From contig CP136061.1 in NCBI GenBank assembly GCA_032622095.1, positions 41,051,797-41,115,796 on the forward strand: a stretch of 64,000 bases of DNA. The letters are read 5' to 3'. This document shows, one piece after another, positions 45,406 to 57,060 of the stretch. The position numbers and the translations under genes are program-made. The notes under the pieces are model-generated. The model did no database searches, was not told the DNA's origin, and worked only from the letters and a program-made list of their open reading frames with translations. Each line of letters opens with the position of its first letter. Position 1 is the first letter of the stretch. This stretch comes from Siphonodentalium dalli (taxonomy: Eukaryota > Mollusca > Scaphopoda > Gadilida > Siphonodentaliidae).

Positions 45406-46743
45406 ATGTCCCGATTGACATTTAATCCCAGGAACAATCAAATATACCCACAGCTGGTGATCCAGGAATTCTGACATTCAAATTAGTACTAGGATTATGT
45501 TAGTGGTTTCAGATAGATACAAAGTTTTGTTTCATAAATACAAAGTGTTTGCTTCACGTATATGTAACCATTTCTAACAATTGGTATATATATACGGTCA
45601 GTCAACTATTACCAGTTGGATTTGTGTTGACGCTTTGACCGACATGTTACGCTTTTGATTCTGGGATCATAGCACTTCAGACCTCCAGTATCACGTGCTG
45701 TGGTGACTAGATCCAGAATGTCACGTCGACTGAAGCGTTCACACAATGACGTACTTATATATAAAGTATGAATGATACATATTAAGGGACGTCATCTCAT
45801 GTTATACCATGACAATTGCGACATATTCATAATTATATAATTAATACATGTGAATTATGTGTGAACAATTTGTGATCACATACGTTGGAGTTGCGTGAGC
45901 CTTCATGTCGTTTTTGGTGCGCACATTGTTTCGGCATCGTAGCGGTTGAGGCGGTTGAGGCGTGCCATATCGACTGGAGCGTTTCGCACAATAATCTGAT
46001 TGTGTATTTATAACGGTACTATGTCTGAACTAAACAAATAAAAACGACGTGACGTCACTACACATTCGGTTACGACAACAATACTGAGACTCATTTAGAC
46101 AGAACAGCACGGGTGTGTGAGCTGGCTGACGTGGTTGGGGTGCTGTTGTGACGGTGAAACGAGAATCATAGGTTCGATTTTCACCTCACGATATGGCAGC
46201 CGTGTGCTATGGCGTTAGCACTTCCACACAGCTGTGTTGTTCTGTGTTTATTGCACACTTAGAATATATGCAATAAATGGCTATATTAGAGCGGTATACT
46301 CAAACATTTTAATTGTGTAGACATGAATGATATTCAAAGCGACGTGATGTCATCTCATGATATGGTCCACACACTATAAATAAATCGGATAATGTGTCAT
46401 CGCCTTTGTCGACATGACACTTGTTCGACCCCACTATTGTAGCACTACAGGCACCCAGCCTTATGTGCTGTTATGGAGGGGTCGAACGTGCCATTCCGGC
46501 TGGAGCGTTCACATGCACTATTGTGTAACCATGCATATATACGTTTATTGTTTTACATTGAATATAATATTGAAACATAATTAGCAGAACCATACGATGA
46601 ACACTGAGCCTAACTTAGAGTTCTAAAACTGTTTCTAAACAGAACTAAACAATAACTGAAATAAAGCCCCTGCCCAAAATCCTTGGCTATGCCACTCAAA
46701 CTCATTTCTCTTAACACTCTCTCACCCTACCCATGTATCGCGG
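45406..46743 (+). other. Long inter-ORF region with three degenerate stem-loop modules
   Basis: The region is noncoding. Three modules near 45640-45780, 45890-46010 and 46390-46520 share a GTGCTG stem followed by CGACTG(G/A)AGCGTTCACAC. Two form clear hairpins: ATTCTGGGATC...GATCCAGAAT, and TTCGACCCC...GGGGTCGAA. At about 46118-46185 the sequence GAGCTGGCTGACGTGG...ATAGGTTCGATTTTC resembles an RNA polymerase III A and B box pair, so a tRNA-like SINE remnant is possible. Confidence 0.5.
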
Positions 46744-49700
46744 ATGATGACGAAACCTCTCCTGTATATATTATTTCCCCTGCTAATGTCTAGTATTGGC
46801 ATTAGCACGTTCAATGCTAGAGGCTTAGCCAATAGCGTAAAACGTGCTGAGGTATTCCAGTATATTAGTTAAAAAAAGTGCCCAATTGTCTGCTTGCAAG
46901 AAACTCACTTTACCACAGATATGGAAAACATCATCTCTACCGAATGGGATGGTGACGCGTACTTCAATTCTCATAATTCTCGTTCTAAAGGTGTAGCTTT
47001 TCTAATTGACAAATCCTATAACTTAAATATCTTGATTCATGGAATAGTTAAGGTGGGAGAGGGTACATGTCTGATTTTGGATGTAACCATAAATGGAACA
47101 CGAGTCGCCCTTGCTGGATTATATGGGCCCTGTATCGACGATCCTTCCCTCTTTGAAAGTATACAAGAAAAACTTGTCGAATTAGGTAATGAATCGCTAA
47201 TTATATGTGGTGACTGGAATATGGTCCTTGATCAAAATGCGGACACAAAACAATATTCGAAAGATAATTGCCCAAAATCAAGAGAGACTGTAAAGAAAAT
47301 GATAAACACACTGAGTATATGCGATATATGGCGACGTATGAAAGGGGATCAAACACAATTCACTTGGTGGCCGAAAAATAGAAAGCGGTTCTCTCGTTTA
47401 GATTTCTTTTTAATTTCTGAGCACTTCGTACCGCTTATAGACGACATCAGAGTCCTCCCTAAAATGCATAAAATCTCTGACCACTGCATGGTAACAATGT
47501 ATATTTCATTTTCAAACTTCGAAAGGGGCAGAGGATACTGGAAGATGAACAATAGTTTACTGAAAGACAAAACATATATCTCGGGTTTAAAACAGACAAT
47601 AAAAGATATCGAATGCCAATACAGCAATAACAGCGAAAACGCTACCTCCGATCACTTCACTATAAATGACCAACTTTTTTTCGAAACTCTCTTAATGGAA
47701 ATTCGAAGCTTTACAATATCTTATTCTTCGAAAACGAAAAAGGTTAGAAATTCACTAAAAGAAAAGTTAGAAAAAGAGCTGCAAGAGCTACAAATAAACT
47801 ATGACAATAGTGACACATGCACTTTACAAAAGATAGACGAATTAAGTTCGAAGATTGAAGAGATTCAAAAACATGAATTATATGGCTCAATAGTACGTTC
47901 TAGAGCAAAGTTTATTGAAGAAGGCGAACGACCGACCAAATACTTTTGTGCCCTAGAGAAAAAAAGAGCGCTTGAGAATACAATATTTAAAATAAGGAAA
48001 GTAGATGATACAATAATTACAAATCAATCTGAAATTTTGGAAGAAATTCGAACATATTATGAAACATTATACTCTATTCAAAACAATTCAATAAATGACA
48101 CTGAAGTCGACACTTTTATCGCTGCAAAGTCAATAAAATCGCTTAGCGACGTGGATGCAATGAATGCTGAGGGGAAATTAACAATATCTGAAGTAACAGT
48201 AGCCCTTTTTGAAATGAAAAATAATAAAGCTCCCGGGATATGTGGATTTACTGTAGAATTCTTCAGAGAATTATGGGATGATCTGAAAGTGTATTTATTG
48301 AACTCCCTCAATATGGCATATAAGTCAGGCACTCTATCTATTACACAACGGCATGGCATCCTGAATTGTATACCAAAAGGAGGGAAGGATAAGTCATTGC
48401 TTGCTAATCAAAGACCGCTCACATTGCTGACCATACCTTATAAAATATTGACAACAGCCCTTGCAAACAGACTAAAACCGCTATTAAATAAAATTATAGA
48501 ACGAGATCAAACAGGTTTTATTAGAGGGAGGTTCATTGCTGAAAATATTAGAATTGTGTCAGATGTAATAGACTATACTTCAATGAACAATATACCAGGA
48601 TGCCTTCTACTTATTGATTTTCAAAAAGCTTTTGATACAATTTCTTGGAATTTTATCCAAAAAACTTTGTCGCTTTTCAATTTTGGACCTTCATTCAGAA
48701 ATTGGGTGAATATCCTATATCATGATATATTCTCTACGGTCAAGCAATTTGGGTGTATGTCAAGCAAATTCGGAATCGGTAGGGGATGCAGACAAGGTGG
48801 CCCCCTCTCGCCTTACCTATTTATTTTATGTGCAGAAATTTTATCATCCCACGTGAGACAAAACCCTTATATTAGAGGTATAAAAGTAGGCACCGAAGAA
48901 ATAAAACTCACGCAGTACGCAGACGATACATGTTTTCTATTAGATGGCTCATATAATAGTCTAACGCAATGCATTAAATCGCTTAACAATTTTTCTGTTA
49001 TATCCGGTTTAAAAATTAATTACAGTAAAACAAAGCTTGTATGGATTGGAACCAAGAAGAGAAGTGTAACAGCCCCCTCCGGTTGTCCAAACTTAGAAGT
49101 TGTCCACGATTTTAATTTACTCGGGGTCCATTTTGATTTAGCGTCAAACGATATTTTTCATAAAAACTATGCGACAGTATATAAGCGTATAGAAGACATA
49201 GTTGCAAAGTGGAAAAGACGCATATTGACGCCGATCGGAAAAATAACTGTCATAAAGACCTTTATTATACCTCAATTGAATCATTTTCTGTTGTCAATAT
49301 ATAACCCCAGTAAAAATTATATTAAAAAATTGAACTCTTTTCTGTACAAATATATATGGGATGGAAAACCCGACAAAATTAAGAGACAACAAATAACAAT
49401 GGACTACTCGGAGGGGGGGGGGGGGGCTGAAAATGGTTGACATTCAAACACACATAGCATCAATGAAGGTTTCTTGGGTAAGAAGGATTATGCTCGCGAA
49501 TTCATTCTCGGCACGCTTTTTTAGTCACATCACACAAATGAAAAATATCCCTCTCAAGTTTTGTAATGAAGACTTCATCTCTAGAGTAGTCAGGAAAATA
49601 TCAAAATATACTTTTTGGTCAGAAGTTATTATAGCCTGGATGGCCTTTACTGCTAAAGTAGCTACAACTTTTGGTAAAGAAGATGTTCTATGTAAATCGA

Positions 49701-50509
49701 TATGGTATCATAAATCAATAACCATAGACCATTGCACTATATATATCAAAACGTGGGAAGAACAGGGGGTTCAAACATTCTTGGATTTTTTGGATCAAAA
49801 CGGGAATATTTTAAGTTTTGCGAATTTCAGTAAAAGATTCTCTTTTAATCCAGATTATATTTATTATATTGGAATAACAAAACGTATACAAGCTTACTTT
49901 TCTACTTTGGACATCTCAAGACGAATGATAGTCAAAACACATAGACCGACAATGCCTGAAGAATTCAGGATAATTATGAACAATAAGGGTCACCAGTTTT
50001 TACGACACAGTAACAAACCTACCACTAGTTTAAGCTATCTCGCGAACAAATGGCCTGAGTTTGCTTACAGTGACATCAATTGGAATAAGGTGGCGTCTGC
50101 ACCATTCAATTGTGGCAAAATTGAGGTAAAACTCATATGGTTTCAATTTAAAATAATACACAAAATATTAGGTACAAATTCATTAGTATCAAAATTTTCT
50201 ACCCCCAAACTCTGTGTTTTTTGTGACCGCGAGAATGAAACTATAACACATTTATTTTGGAGATGCAACTTTACAAATTCTTTTTGGAGTGAAGTTTCAG
50301 AAAAGCTGAGTTTTAAGATCACTGAACAAATAGCAATATTTGGTATTACTCCCTCCAGAAATGCCGCCAATTTCACCTTCATGCTTATAAGATATTTCAT
50401 ATTTAGATGCAAATTTAAAATACCCAAGAAGCCGACATTGACAGCCTTCATAAGATTTGCAACAAACTACCGAAAAGCTGATTGTTTTTTTCTGGATAAT
50501 GATACATGA
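46744..50509 (+). pseudogene. L1/Tx1-like ORF2 (endonuclease-RT), one stop and one poly-G frameshift
   Basis: The frame opens at ATG 46744. It reads an APE endonuclease N-terminus (ISTFNARGLANSVKRAEVFQY), meets TAA at 46870, and continues in frame with LQETHF, GDWNMVLD and KISDHCMV. The RT follows: QRPLTLLTIPYKILTTALAN, DQTGFIRGR, LIDFQKAFDTISW, RQGGPLSPYLF and intact YADD. At 49413-49426 a run of 14 G shifts the frame within the conserved EGG(L)KMV site. The ORF resumes at 49433 and runs to 50509 with a C-terminal Cys-X2-Cys-X8-His-X4-Cys (CVFCDRENETITHLFWRC). The full length would be about 1,255 residues, close to L1 ORF2p. Only two lesions are present. The G run could be polymerase slippage or a sequencing error. 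Confidence 0.88.
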
Positions 50510-51088
50510 TTCTAATAGATGGGCACTATTGGATCCTATACTGGACTTATGAACAGTTAATGTATTGATCATATATGGAGATGGTTTTGTCATCCACCGC
50601 CTTCAACCTCTTCGACTAAACTATCTATCTATACGTACGTAGCAGCCCACCATCCTTCCCGATACACCAAAGCATCCGATATCTGTTTTCTTCTTTATTA
50701 ATTCCTTAGTCACTAATTTAGTATTTAAAAATACCACGCCTATACAGAAAGTGGGGGCAATGCCACACACATAGGTTCCAATACATACGGCATATACTGC
50801 TATATATGTCCTAGAATAATATAGGGACTGTTTGTCGTGTGTATGGAGCCTCTGTGTATTGTAACTTGTATTAATTTTCCCACAATGAAGTAGAACACAC
50901 TACCCTATTACCAATAAGGGCGTTATGAAACAACATCTGTATAATATATAATTAATCCTTTTATTTCAGACAAAAAGAACGCCCTTATCCCTGCCACGTG
51001 GGTGTGTATGGGCTATGTAAAAACGTGGCTTATATATCTAAGGAATTAATAAAGATATCTAAATTAAAAAAAAAAAAAAAAAGAGGTA
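50510..51088 (+). other. L1-like 3' UTR, polyadenylation signal and poly(A) tail
   Basis: About 550 bases follow the ORF2 stop. AATAAA at 51048-51053 lies 13 bases before the A17 tract. An imperfect inverted pair (AAGGGCGTTATGA / AACGCCCTTATCC) occurs around 50918-50992. Confidence 0.75.
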
Positions 51089-51111
51089 AATACAGACTGA
51101 AGATCAAAGGT
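51089..51111. repeat. 3' target-site duplication of the L1-like element
   Basis: Twenty-three bases matching 43976-43998 with one mismatch. Confidence 0.85.
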
Positions 51112-51215
51112 TGATGTTTCCATTCGTAATCTGGTACCATGTGGTTTTATATGACGAAATGCCCGCAAAACATACCGTGCAAACTTGCCAGCGTATGAAC
51201 GTACCCTTAATCGGA
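51112..51215. mobile_element. MITE fragment (GTACGTTCACAC family)
   Basis: TCTGGTACCATGTGG, ACGAAATGC, AACATACCGTGCAAACTTGCC and GCGTATGAACGTACCCTTA are the reverse-complement order of the 35.5-kb MITE end. It was the immediate neighbour of the L1-like target site. Confidence 0.65.
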
Positions 51216-51790
51216 AATAAACAATAGAATATCGTTTCGTATAATGCACCAAAGTGACAGGAATTCTTTAACAAGCCTAATTAAGGTTTTTATGTTTGGT
51301 AGGACATTGACAGTTTTATGTGCGGAGGAAAGACCGCACACAGAAGGAAGTGACTCTGCTGCTCGTCATCTCGAGTTTAACCTTTTCTATACTAAATACT
51401 CATCAGTGAGTATTTCCCTGAGTTATCCCATATGACATGTTTAGATAAAAGTTAAACTAGCGACCATATTATCTGAACTTTTCCCACAAAAGAATATGAA
51501 ACCTTCAGCACCTTTATTATCTTTTCATCTGCTAATTTATCCCGAACACCCCCTGCAAATGAATAATATACCATTCCAATGTATACCTTTATACATGAAT
51601 GGGATATTTAATTTAGTAAAGAAAGGGTTAAACAATATTGGTTCATTTGCCACATGTGGAAACTATGCATTCAGCTGTGAGCTCATCAACTGTTAATATT
51701 CTGAGAAACGTTCCAAATCAATTAAGTTTAATTCAATTGAACACCCAGTCTATGTTAACATACACTCAGATTAATACTGATACACTATGT
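51216..51790. other. Unannotated stretch
   Basis: Nothing could be supported beyond short chance ORFs. Confidence 0.4.
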
Positions 51791-52260
51791 ATATGTGACC
51801 CGCCATATCAAATCCAGTCGTAAGTCGGGATTTTGTTTACCCTGTGCCAATGCATTCTCTTATATATGCGAGTCGACCATAGGTCGCCTCGCATATATAA
51901 GAGAATGCATTGGCCTAACAATTTTTTACAATTTTAATAATTTTTTCTTGTATTCTTTAACAATTTTATAATTTCACCCATACAGAGCCCCAGACAAACA
52001 TGAGCAGACGACACTCTTCTATATGCTTCTATATATGTGTGGGGCTCCCTGCAGGGTAATGGGTGTTTTTTTAAATTTTATGTCCTAAAAATTGTAAGAA
52101 ACATTTATTTAAAAAAAAATGATAAAAAATTGTTAGGCCAATGCATTCTCTTATATATGAGAGGCGACCTATGGTCGACTCGCATATATAAGAGAATGCA
52201 TTGGCACAGGGTAAAAAAAATCCCGACTTACGACTGGATTTGATATGGCGGGTAACATAT
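51791..52260. mobile_element. 470-bp MITE with palindromic terminal repeats, copy B
   Basis: It has the same length and ends as 7418-7887 (ATATGTGACCCGCC...), with the interior reversed. The internal palindromes lie at about 51847-51912 and 52139-52203. The right terminal base motif is GGCGGGTAACATAT, one change from the perfect complement. The surrounding DNA is unrelated to copy A's surroundings, confirming mobility. Confidence 0.8.
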
Positions 52261-52636
52261 GTGGTTCTGTAGTTAGCTTAGACTACTGAACACCATGATC
52301 ATCAATATAAATTCATATAAATATGTTGCAACATAATTGTGCCGAGGGTGTCTTATCGAGAATCATGTCTTTTCAAATTCTTGATCCTGTGTAATATATA
52401 CAACAAGGCTTTTGCTCTTGTGCAGTCTACAAGGCAGAGTTCGGTCCCATCGCTTCGCTGCTCTGAACACTACATATGTACCATATAATACAGAATATAA
52501 GAAATCTAACCTTTTTATTTACGACTTTTATCGGCTACCATTTATTCTACATTATTATTTTGAGAAACGGAACTACCCATAATCATTTAGAAACATTGGC
52601 CAGGTCTATTCAGATAGAGTTGTTACCGACAAGTCT

Positions 52637-52660
52637 TAAAGGGACACTGTACACCAAATC
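52637..52660. repeat. Isolated end of a TTAA-type element
   Basis: TTAAAGGGACACTGTACACC resembles the termini of the 41.2- and 62.0-kb MITEs (TTAA then AGGGGTACTGTACGCC). Only this one end is recognisable, about 95 bp left of the foldback element. Confidence 0.4.
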
Positions 52661-52732
52661 CGACCATTTATGGCAAACTCCATGCAGGGTGTACCTCCCT
52701 TGTTGACTCGGTAAGACCGCTGCTAGCGGTGA

Positions 52733-52740
52733 CATTTCAT
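52733..52740. repeat. Left 8-bp target-site duplication of the foldback element
   Basis: CATTTCAT, identical to 58039-58046. Confidence 0.8.
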
Positions 52741-53335
52741 GGGGCATGACAATCTGCGGGATGGGATGGGATATGGGACAAAACGACAATCTGCGGGACA
52801 TAATTTCAAATTGCGTGGGACGGCCGATATCTCGAGGAATACAGGGCGTAGGGGGCTCATTTTGGTGTCTAACGAAAGGCACACGTTCGCCCTATCCAAA
52901 CATATTAACCCCGCCACTAACCAAACACCAGAAGTTGCATTATTTGATCGACAACTGACCTAACATGGGGTGGAATTTGGGATAGCATGACAATCTGCGG
53001 GACAGGATTTTCAAATTGCGTGGGACGGCCGATAGCTCGAGGAATACAGCGCATAGAGGGCTACTTTTGGTGTCTAACGAAAGGCCCACATTCGCCCTAT
53101 CCACACATATTAACCCCGCCACTGACCGGACAAAGGAAGTTACATTATCCGGTCGACAACTGACCTAACATAAAATGCCACAAACACGAAAAACTGCGTT
53201 CGACATTAATGTTTAGAATTTAGATTTCTCGATGAATACACTAGCAAACAACAATTTTTAGGTATCAAATAACGCAGTGGAATACTGTGCATTCGTTTTT
53301 AGCTACAATATGGCTGTTTTAGTGCGAATATTGTA

Positions 53336-53638
53336 ATGGCGAACACGCAAACACGCTCCGATAAAACAGCTAAAAATAGACTCGATGTTTACAATTACAG
53401 GATCGATTTCAGCCGGTATATTCAATATAATGGGGCGTATAGTATATCAAAATGTAGAATTAGACACATGGAATGTATTTTTTTCCAAATGGGTCCACCA
53501 GGCGGTGAAATTGTTGCAGAAATTTGCTCCAAGATATTCGCACTTATTTTTATTTCAGTTGTGACTAAAAGCCCAGATGCCGGAGCCCAGCGACTAAAAG
53601 CCAAGTTACAAAATAGATCAACTGGTTTGAACGAATGA
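53336..53638 (+). other. Arm-internal ORF of unknown meaning (present in both arms)
   Basis: The left arm has a 100-codon ATG frame. The right arm has an 83-codon frame (57144-57395, minus). The two share the last 48 residues or so (ending RLKAKLQNRSTGLNE) with very few changes. A one-base T-run difference shifts the upstream frame, so only the shared C-terminal part is comparable. It includes GPPGGEIVAEI and KSPDAGAQRLKAKLQ. I do not recognise it. It may be a fragment captured by the arms or a chance opening. Confidence 0.3.
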
Positions 53639-53736
53639 ATATGTCAATGGTAAGACTATTCAAAAGAATATTCAAATCAAATAGTGTTTATAGACTTAAA
53701 AACTTATGTGTCCGCCATTCATATATGCGGTGAAGT

Positions 53737-56700
53737 TTTCATATTATCTGCCAGTAATACACGGGGGAGGTTCTCATATGAACATATTATCTGCCGGTCA
53801 TACACGGTGGAGGTTCATATTATTCACCGGTCATACGCGAGGGAAGTTTTCTTATTATCCTCCAGTCATACGCGGGGGAAGTTCTGATATGAACATATTA
53901 TCTGCCGGTCATACGCGGTGGAGTTTCATATTATCCACCGGTCATACGCGAGGGAGGTTCTCATATTATCCTCCGGTCATACGATGGGGAGGTTCTCATA
54001 TGAACATATTAACCGCCGTCATACGCGAGGGAGGTTCTCATATTATCCACCGGTTATACGCGAGGGAGGTTCTCATATTTGAGGGAGGTTCTCATATTAT
54101 CCACCGGTTATACGCGAGGGAGGTTCTCATATTGTCCTCCGGTCATACGTGGGGGAGGTTCTGATATGAAAATATTATTCGCCGGTCATACGCGGTGGAG
54201 GTTCATATTACCCACCGGTCATACGCGGTGGAGGTTCTCATATGAACATATTATCCACCAGTCATACGCGGTGGAGGTTCATATTATCCGCCGGTCATAC
54301 GCGAGGGAAGTTCTCATATTATCCTTTGATCATATGTGGGGGAGGTTCTCATATTATCCTCCGGTCATACGTTGGGGAGGTTCTCATATGAACATATTAT
54401 CCGCCGGTCATACGCGGTGGAGGTTCATATTATCCGCCGATCATACACGAGGGAAGTTCTCATATTATCCTTCGGTCATATGTGGGGGAGGTTCTGATAT
54501 GAACATATTATCCGCCGGTCATACACGGTGAAGGTTCATATTATCCACCAGTCATATGTAGGGGAGGTTCTGATATGAACATATTATCCGCCGGTCATAC
54601 GCGGTGGAGGTTCTCATATGAACATATTATCCGCCGGTCATACGCGAGGGAGGTTCTCATATTATCCACCGGTCATACGCGAGGGAGGTTCTCATATTAG
54701 CCTCCGGTCATACATAGGGAAGGTTCTCATATGAACATATTATCTGCCGGTCATACGCGGTGGAGGTTCATATTATCCGCCGGTCATACGCGAGGGAGGT
54801 TCTCATATTTTCCTCCAGTCATACGTGGGGGAGGTTCTGATATGAACATATTATTCGCCGGTCATACGCAGTGGAGGTTCATATTATCCACCGGTCATAC
54901 GCGGTGGAAGTTCTCATATGAACATATTATCCGCCGGTCATACGCGGTGGAGGTTCATATTATCTGCCGGTCATATGCGAGGGAAGTTCTCATATTATCC
55001 TCCGATCATATGTGGGGGAGGTTCTGATATGAACATATTATCCGCCGGTCATACGCGGTGGAGATTCATATTATCCGCCGGTCATACGCGAGGGAGGTTC
55101 TCATATTATCCACCGGTCATACGCGAGGGAGGTTCTCATATTATCCTCCGGTCATACGTTGGGGAGGTTCTCATATGAACATATTATCCGCCGGTCATAC
55201 GCAGTGGAGGTTCATATTATCCACCGGTCATACGCGGTGAAAGTTCTCATATGAACATATTATCCACCGGTCATACGCGGTGGAGGTTCATATTATCTGC
55301 TGGTCATACGCGAGGGAAGTTCTCATATTATCCTCCGATCATATGTGGGGGAGGTTCTGATATGAACATATTATCCGCCGGTCATACGCGGTGGAGGTTC
55401 ATATTATCCGCCGGTCATACGCGAGGGAGGTTCTCATATTATCCACCGGTCATACGCGAGGGAGGTTCTCATATTATCCTCCGGTCATACGTTGGGGAGG
55501 TTCTCATATGAACATATTATCCGCCGGTCATACGCGGTGGAGGTTCATATTATCTGCCGGTCATACGCGGTGGAGGTTCTCATATGAACATATTATCCGC
55601 CGGTCATACGCGAGGGATGTTCTCATATTATCCACCGGTCATACGCGAGGGAGGTTCTCATATTAGCCTCCGGTCATACATAGGGGAGGTTCTCATATGA
55701 ACATATTATCTGCCGGTCATACGCGGTGGAGGTTCATATTATCCGCCGGTCATACGCGAGGGAGGTTCTCATATTATCCTCCAGTCATACGTGGGGGAGG
55801 TTCTGGTATGAACATATTATTCGCTGGTCATACGCAGTGGAGGTTCATATTATCCACCGGTCATACGCGGTGGAAGTTCTCATATGAACATATTATCCGC
55901 CGGTCATACGCGGTGGAGGTTCATATTATCTGCCGGTCATATGCGAGGGAAGTTCTCATATTATCCTCCGATCATATGTGGGGGAGGTTCTGATATGAAC
56001 ATATTATCCGCCGGTCATACGCGGTGGAGATTCATATTATCCACCGCTCATACGTAGGGGATGTTCTCATATGAACATATTATCCGCCGGTCATACGCGA
56101 GGGAGGTTCTCATATTATCTTCCGGTCATACGTTGGGGAGGTTCTCATATGAACATATTATCCGCCGGTCATACGCGGTGGAGGTTCATATTATCCGCCG
56201 ATCATACGCAAGGGAAGTTCTCATATTATCCTTCGTTCATATGTGGGGGAGGTTCTGATATGAACATATTATCCGCCGGTCATACACGGTGGAGGTTCAT
56301 ATTATCCACCGCTCATACGTAGGGGAGGTTCTCATATGAACATATTATCCGCCGGTCATACGCGAGGGAGGTTCTCATATTATCTTCCGGTCATACGTTG
56401 GGGAGGTTCTCATATGAACATATTATCCGCCGGTCATACGCTGTGGAGGTTCATATTATCCGCCGATCATACGCAAGGGAAGTTCTCATATTATCCTTCG
56501 TTCATATGTGGGGGAGGTTCTGATATGAACATATTATCCGCCGGTCATACACGATGGAGGTTCATATTATCAACCGCTCATACGTAGGGGAGGTTCTCAT
56601 ATGAACATATTATCCGCCGGTCATACGCAGTGGAGGTTCTCATATGAACATATTATCCGCCGGTCATATGTGGTGGAGGTTCTCATATGAACATATTATC

Positions 56701-56757
56701 TGCCGGTCATACGCGGTGGAGGTTCTCATATTATCCACCGGTCACACCCGAGGGAGG
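53737..56757 (+). repeat. Minisatellite array, 33/35/43-bp units in a 111-bp higher-order unit
   Basis: The basic unit is ...ATTATCCGCCGGTCATACGCG plus GGGAGGTTCTC-type DNA. It comes in three lengths: 33 (GGTTCATATTATC), 35 (GGTTCTCATATTATC) and 43 (GGTTCTCATATGAACATATTATC). A 43+33+35 block gives 111 bp. Larger blocks recur at 333-bp (54918 vs 55251), 966-bp (54731 vs 55697) and 265-bp (56071 vs 56336) offsets. Because 111 is a multiple of three, many ORFs of 60-152 codons with a 37-residue repeat open through it. They start and stop at unit variants and are most simply by-products of the period. Confidence 0.95.
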
Positions 56758-57060
56758 ATATGACCGGCGGATAATATGTTCATATGAGAACCTCCCCAAC
56801 GTATGACCAGAGGATAATATGAGAACCTCCCTCGCGTATGACCAGTGGATAATATGAACCTCCACCGCGTATGACCGGCAGATAATATGTTCATATCAGA
56901 ACCTCCCCCGCGTATGACCGGAGGATAATATGAGAACTTCCCTCGCGTATGACCGGCGGGTAATATGAACCTCCACCGCGTATGACCGGCAGATAATATG
57001 TTCATATGAGAACCTCCCCCGCGTATGACTGGCAGATAATATGAGAATCTCCACCGCATA
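56758..57060 (-). repeat. Inverted short arm of the minisatellite
   Basis: The same units run in opposite orientation from the switch point near 56757 (GAGGGAGGATATGACCGGCGG) to the right arm. At 0.3 kb it is one tenth the length of the forward array, so the foldback core is strongly asymmetric. Confidence 0.9.

Larger units (their letters stand above)
43999..51082 (+). mobile_element. Full-length L1/Tx1-like non-LTR retrotransposon (7.1 kb)
   Basis: The element has a short 5' UTR, ORF1 (44500-45405), a 1.3-kb inter-ORF region, ORF2 (46744-50509, broken), a 3' UTR, AATAAA at 51048-51053 and a 17-A tail (51066-51082). It is flanked by 23-bp direct repeats, the normal outcome of target-primed reverse transcription. 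A 6-base filler (GAGGTA) lies between the tail and the 3' duplication. The near-identity of the duplications implies a fairly recent insertion. Confidence 0.88.

Noticed and set aside
46118-46185. tRNA gene
   Set aside because: A and B box-like motifs are present but no cloverleaf could be folded by eye. A SINE-like remnant is likelier.
53706-54531. Long ORFs (to 152 codons) across the minisatellite as a repeat protein gene
   Set aside because: They follow from a 111-bp period divisible by three, start and stop at unit variants, and overlap each other in different frames. No promoter, UTR or splice context is seen.
53737-56757. CRISPR-like array (regular repeats and spacers)
   Set aside because: The 'spacers' are themselves repeats. 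Units are contiguous 33/35/43-bp variants with no unique spacers or cas genes, and the setting is eukaryotic.
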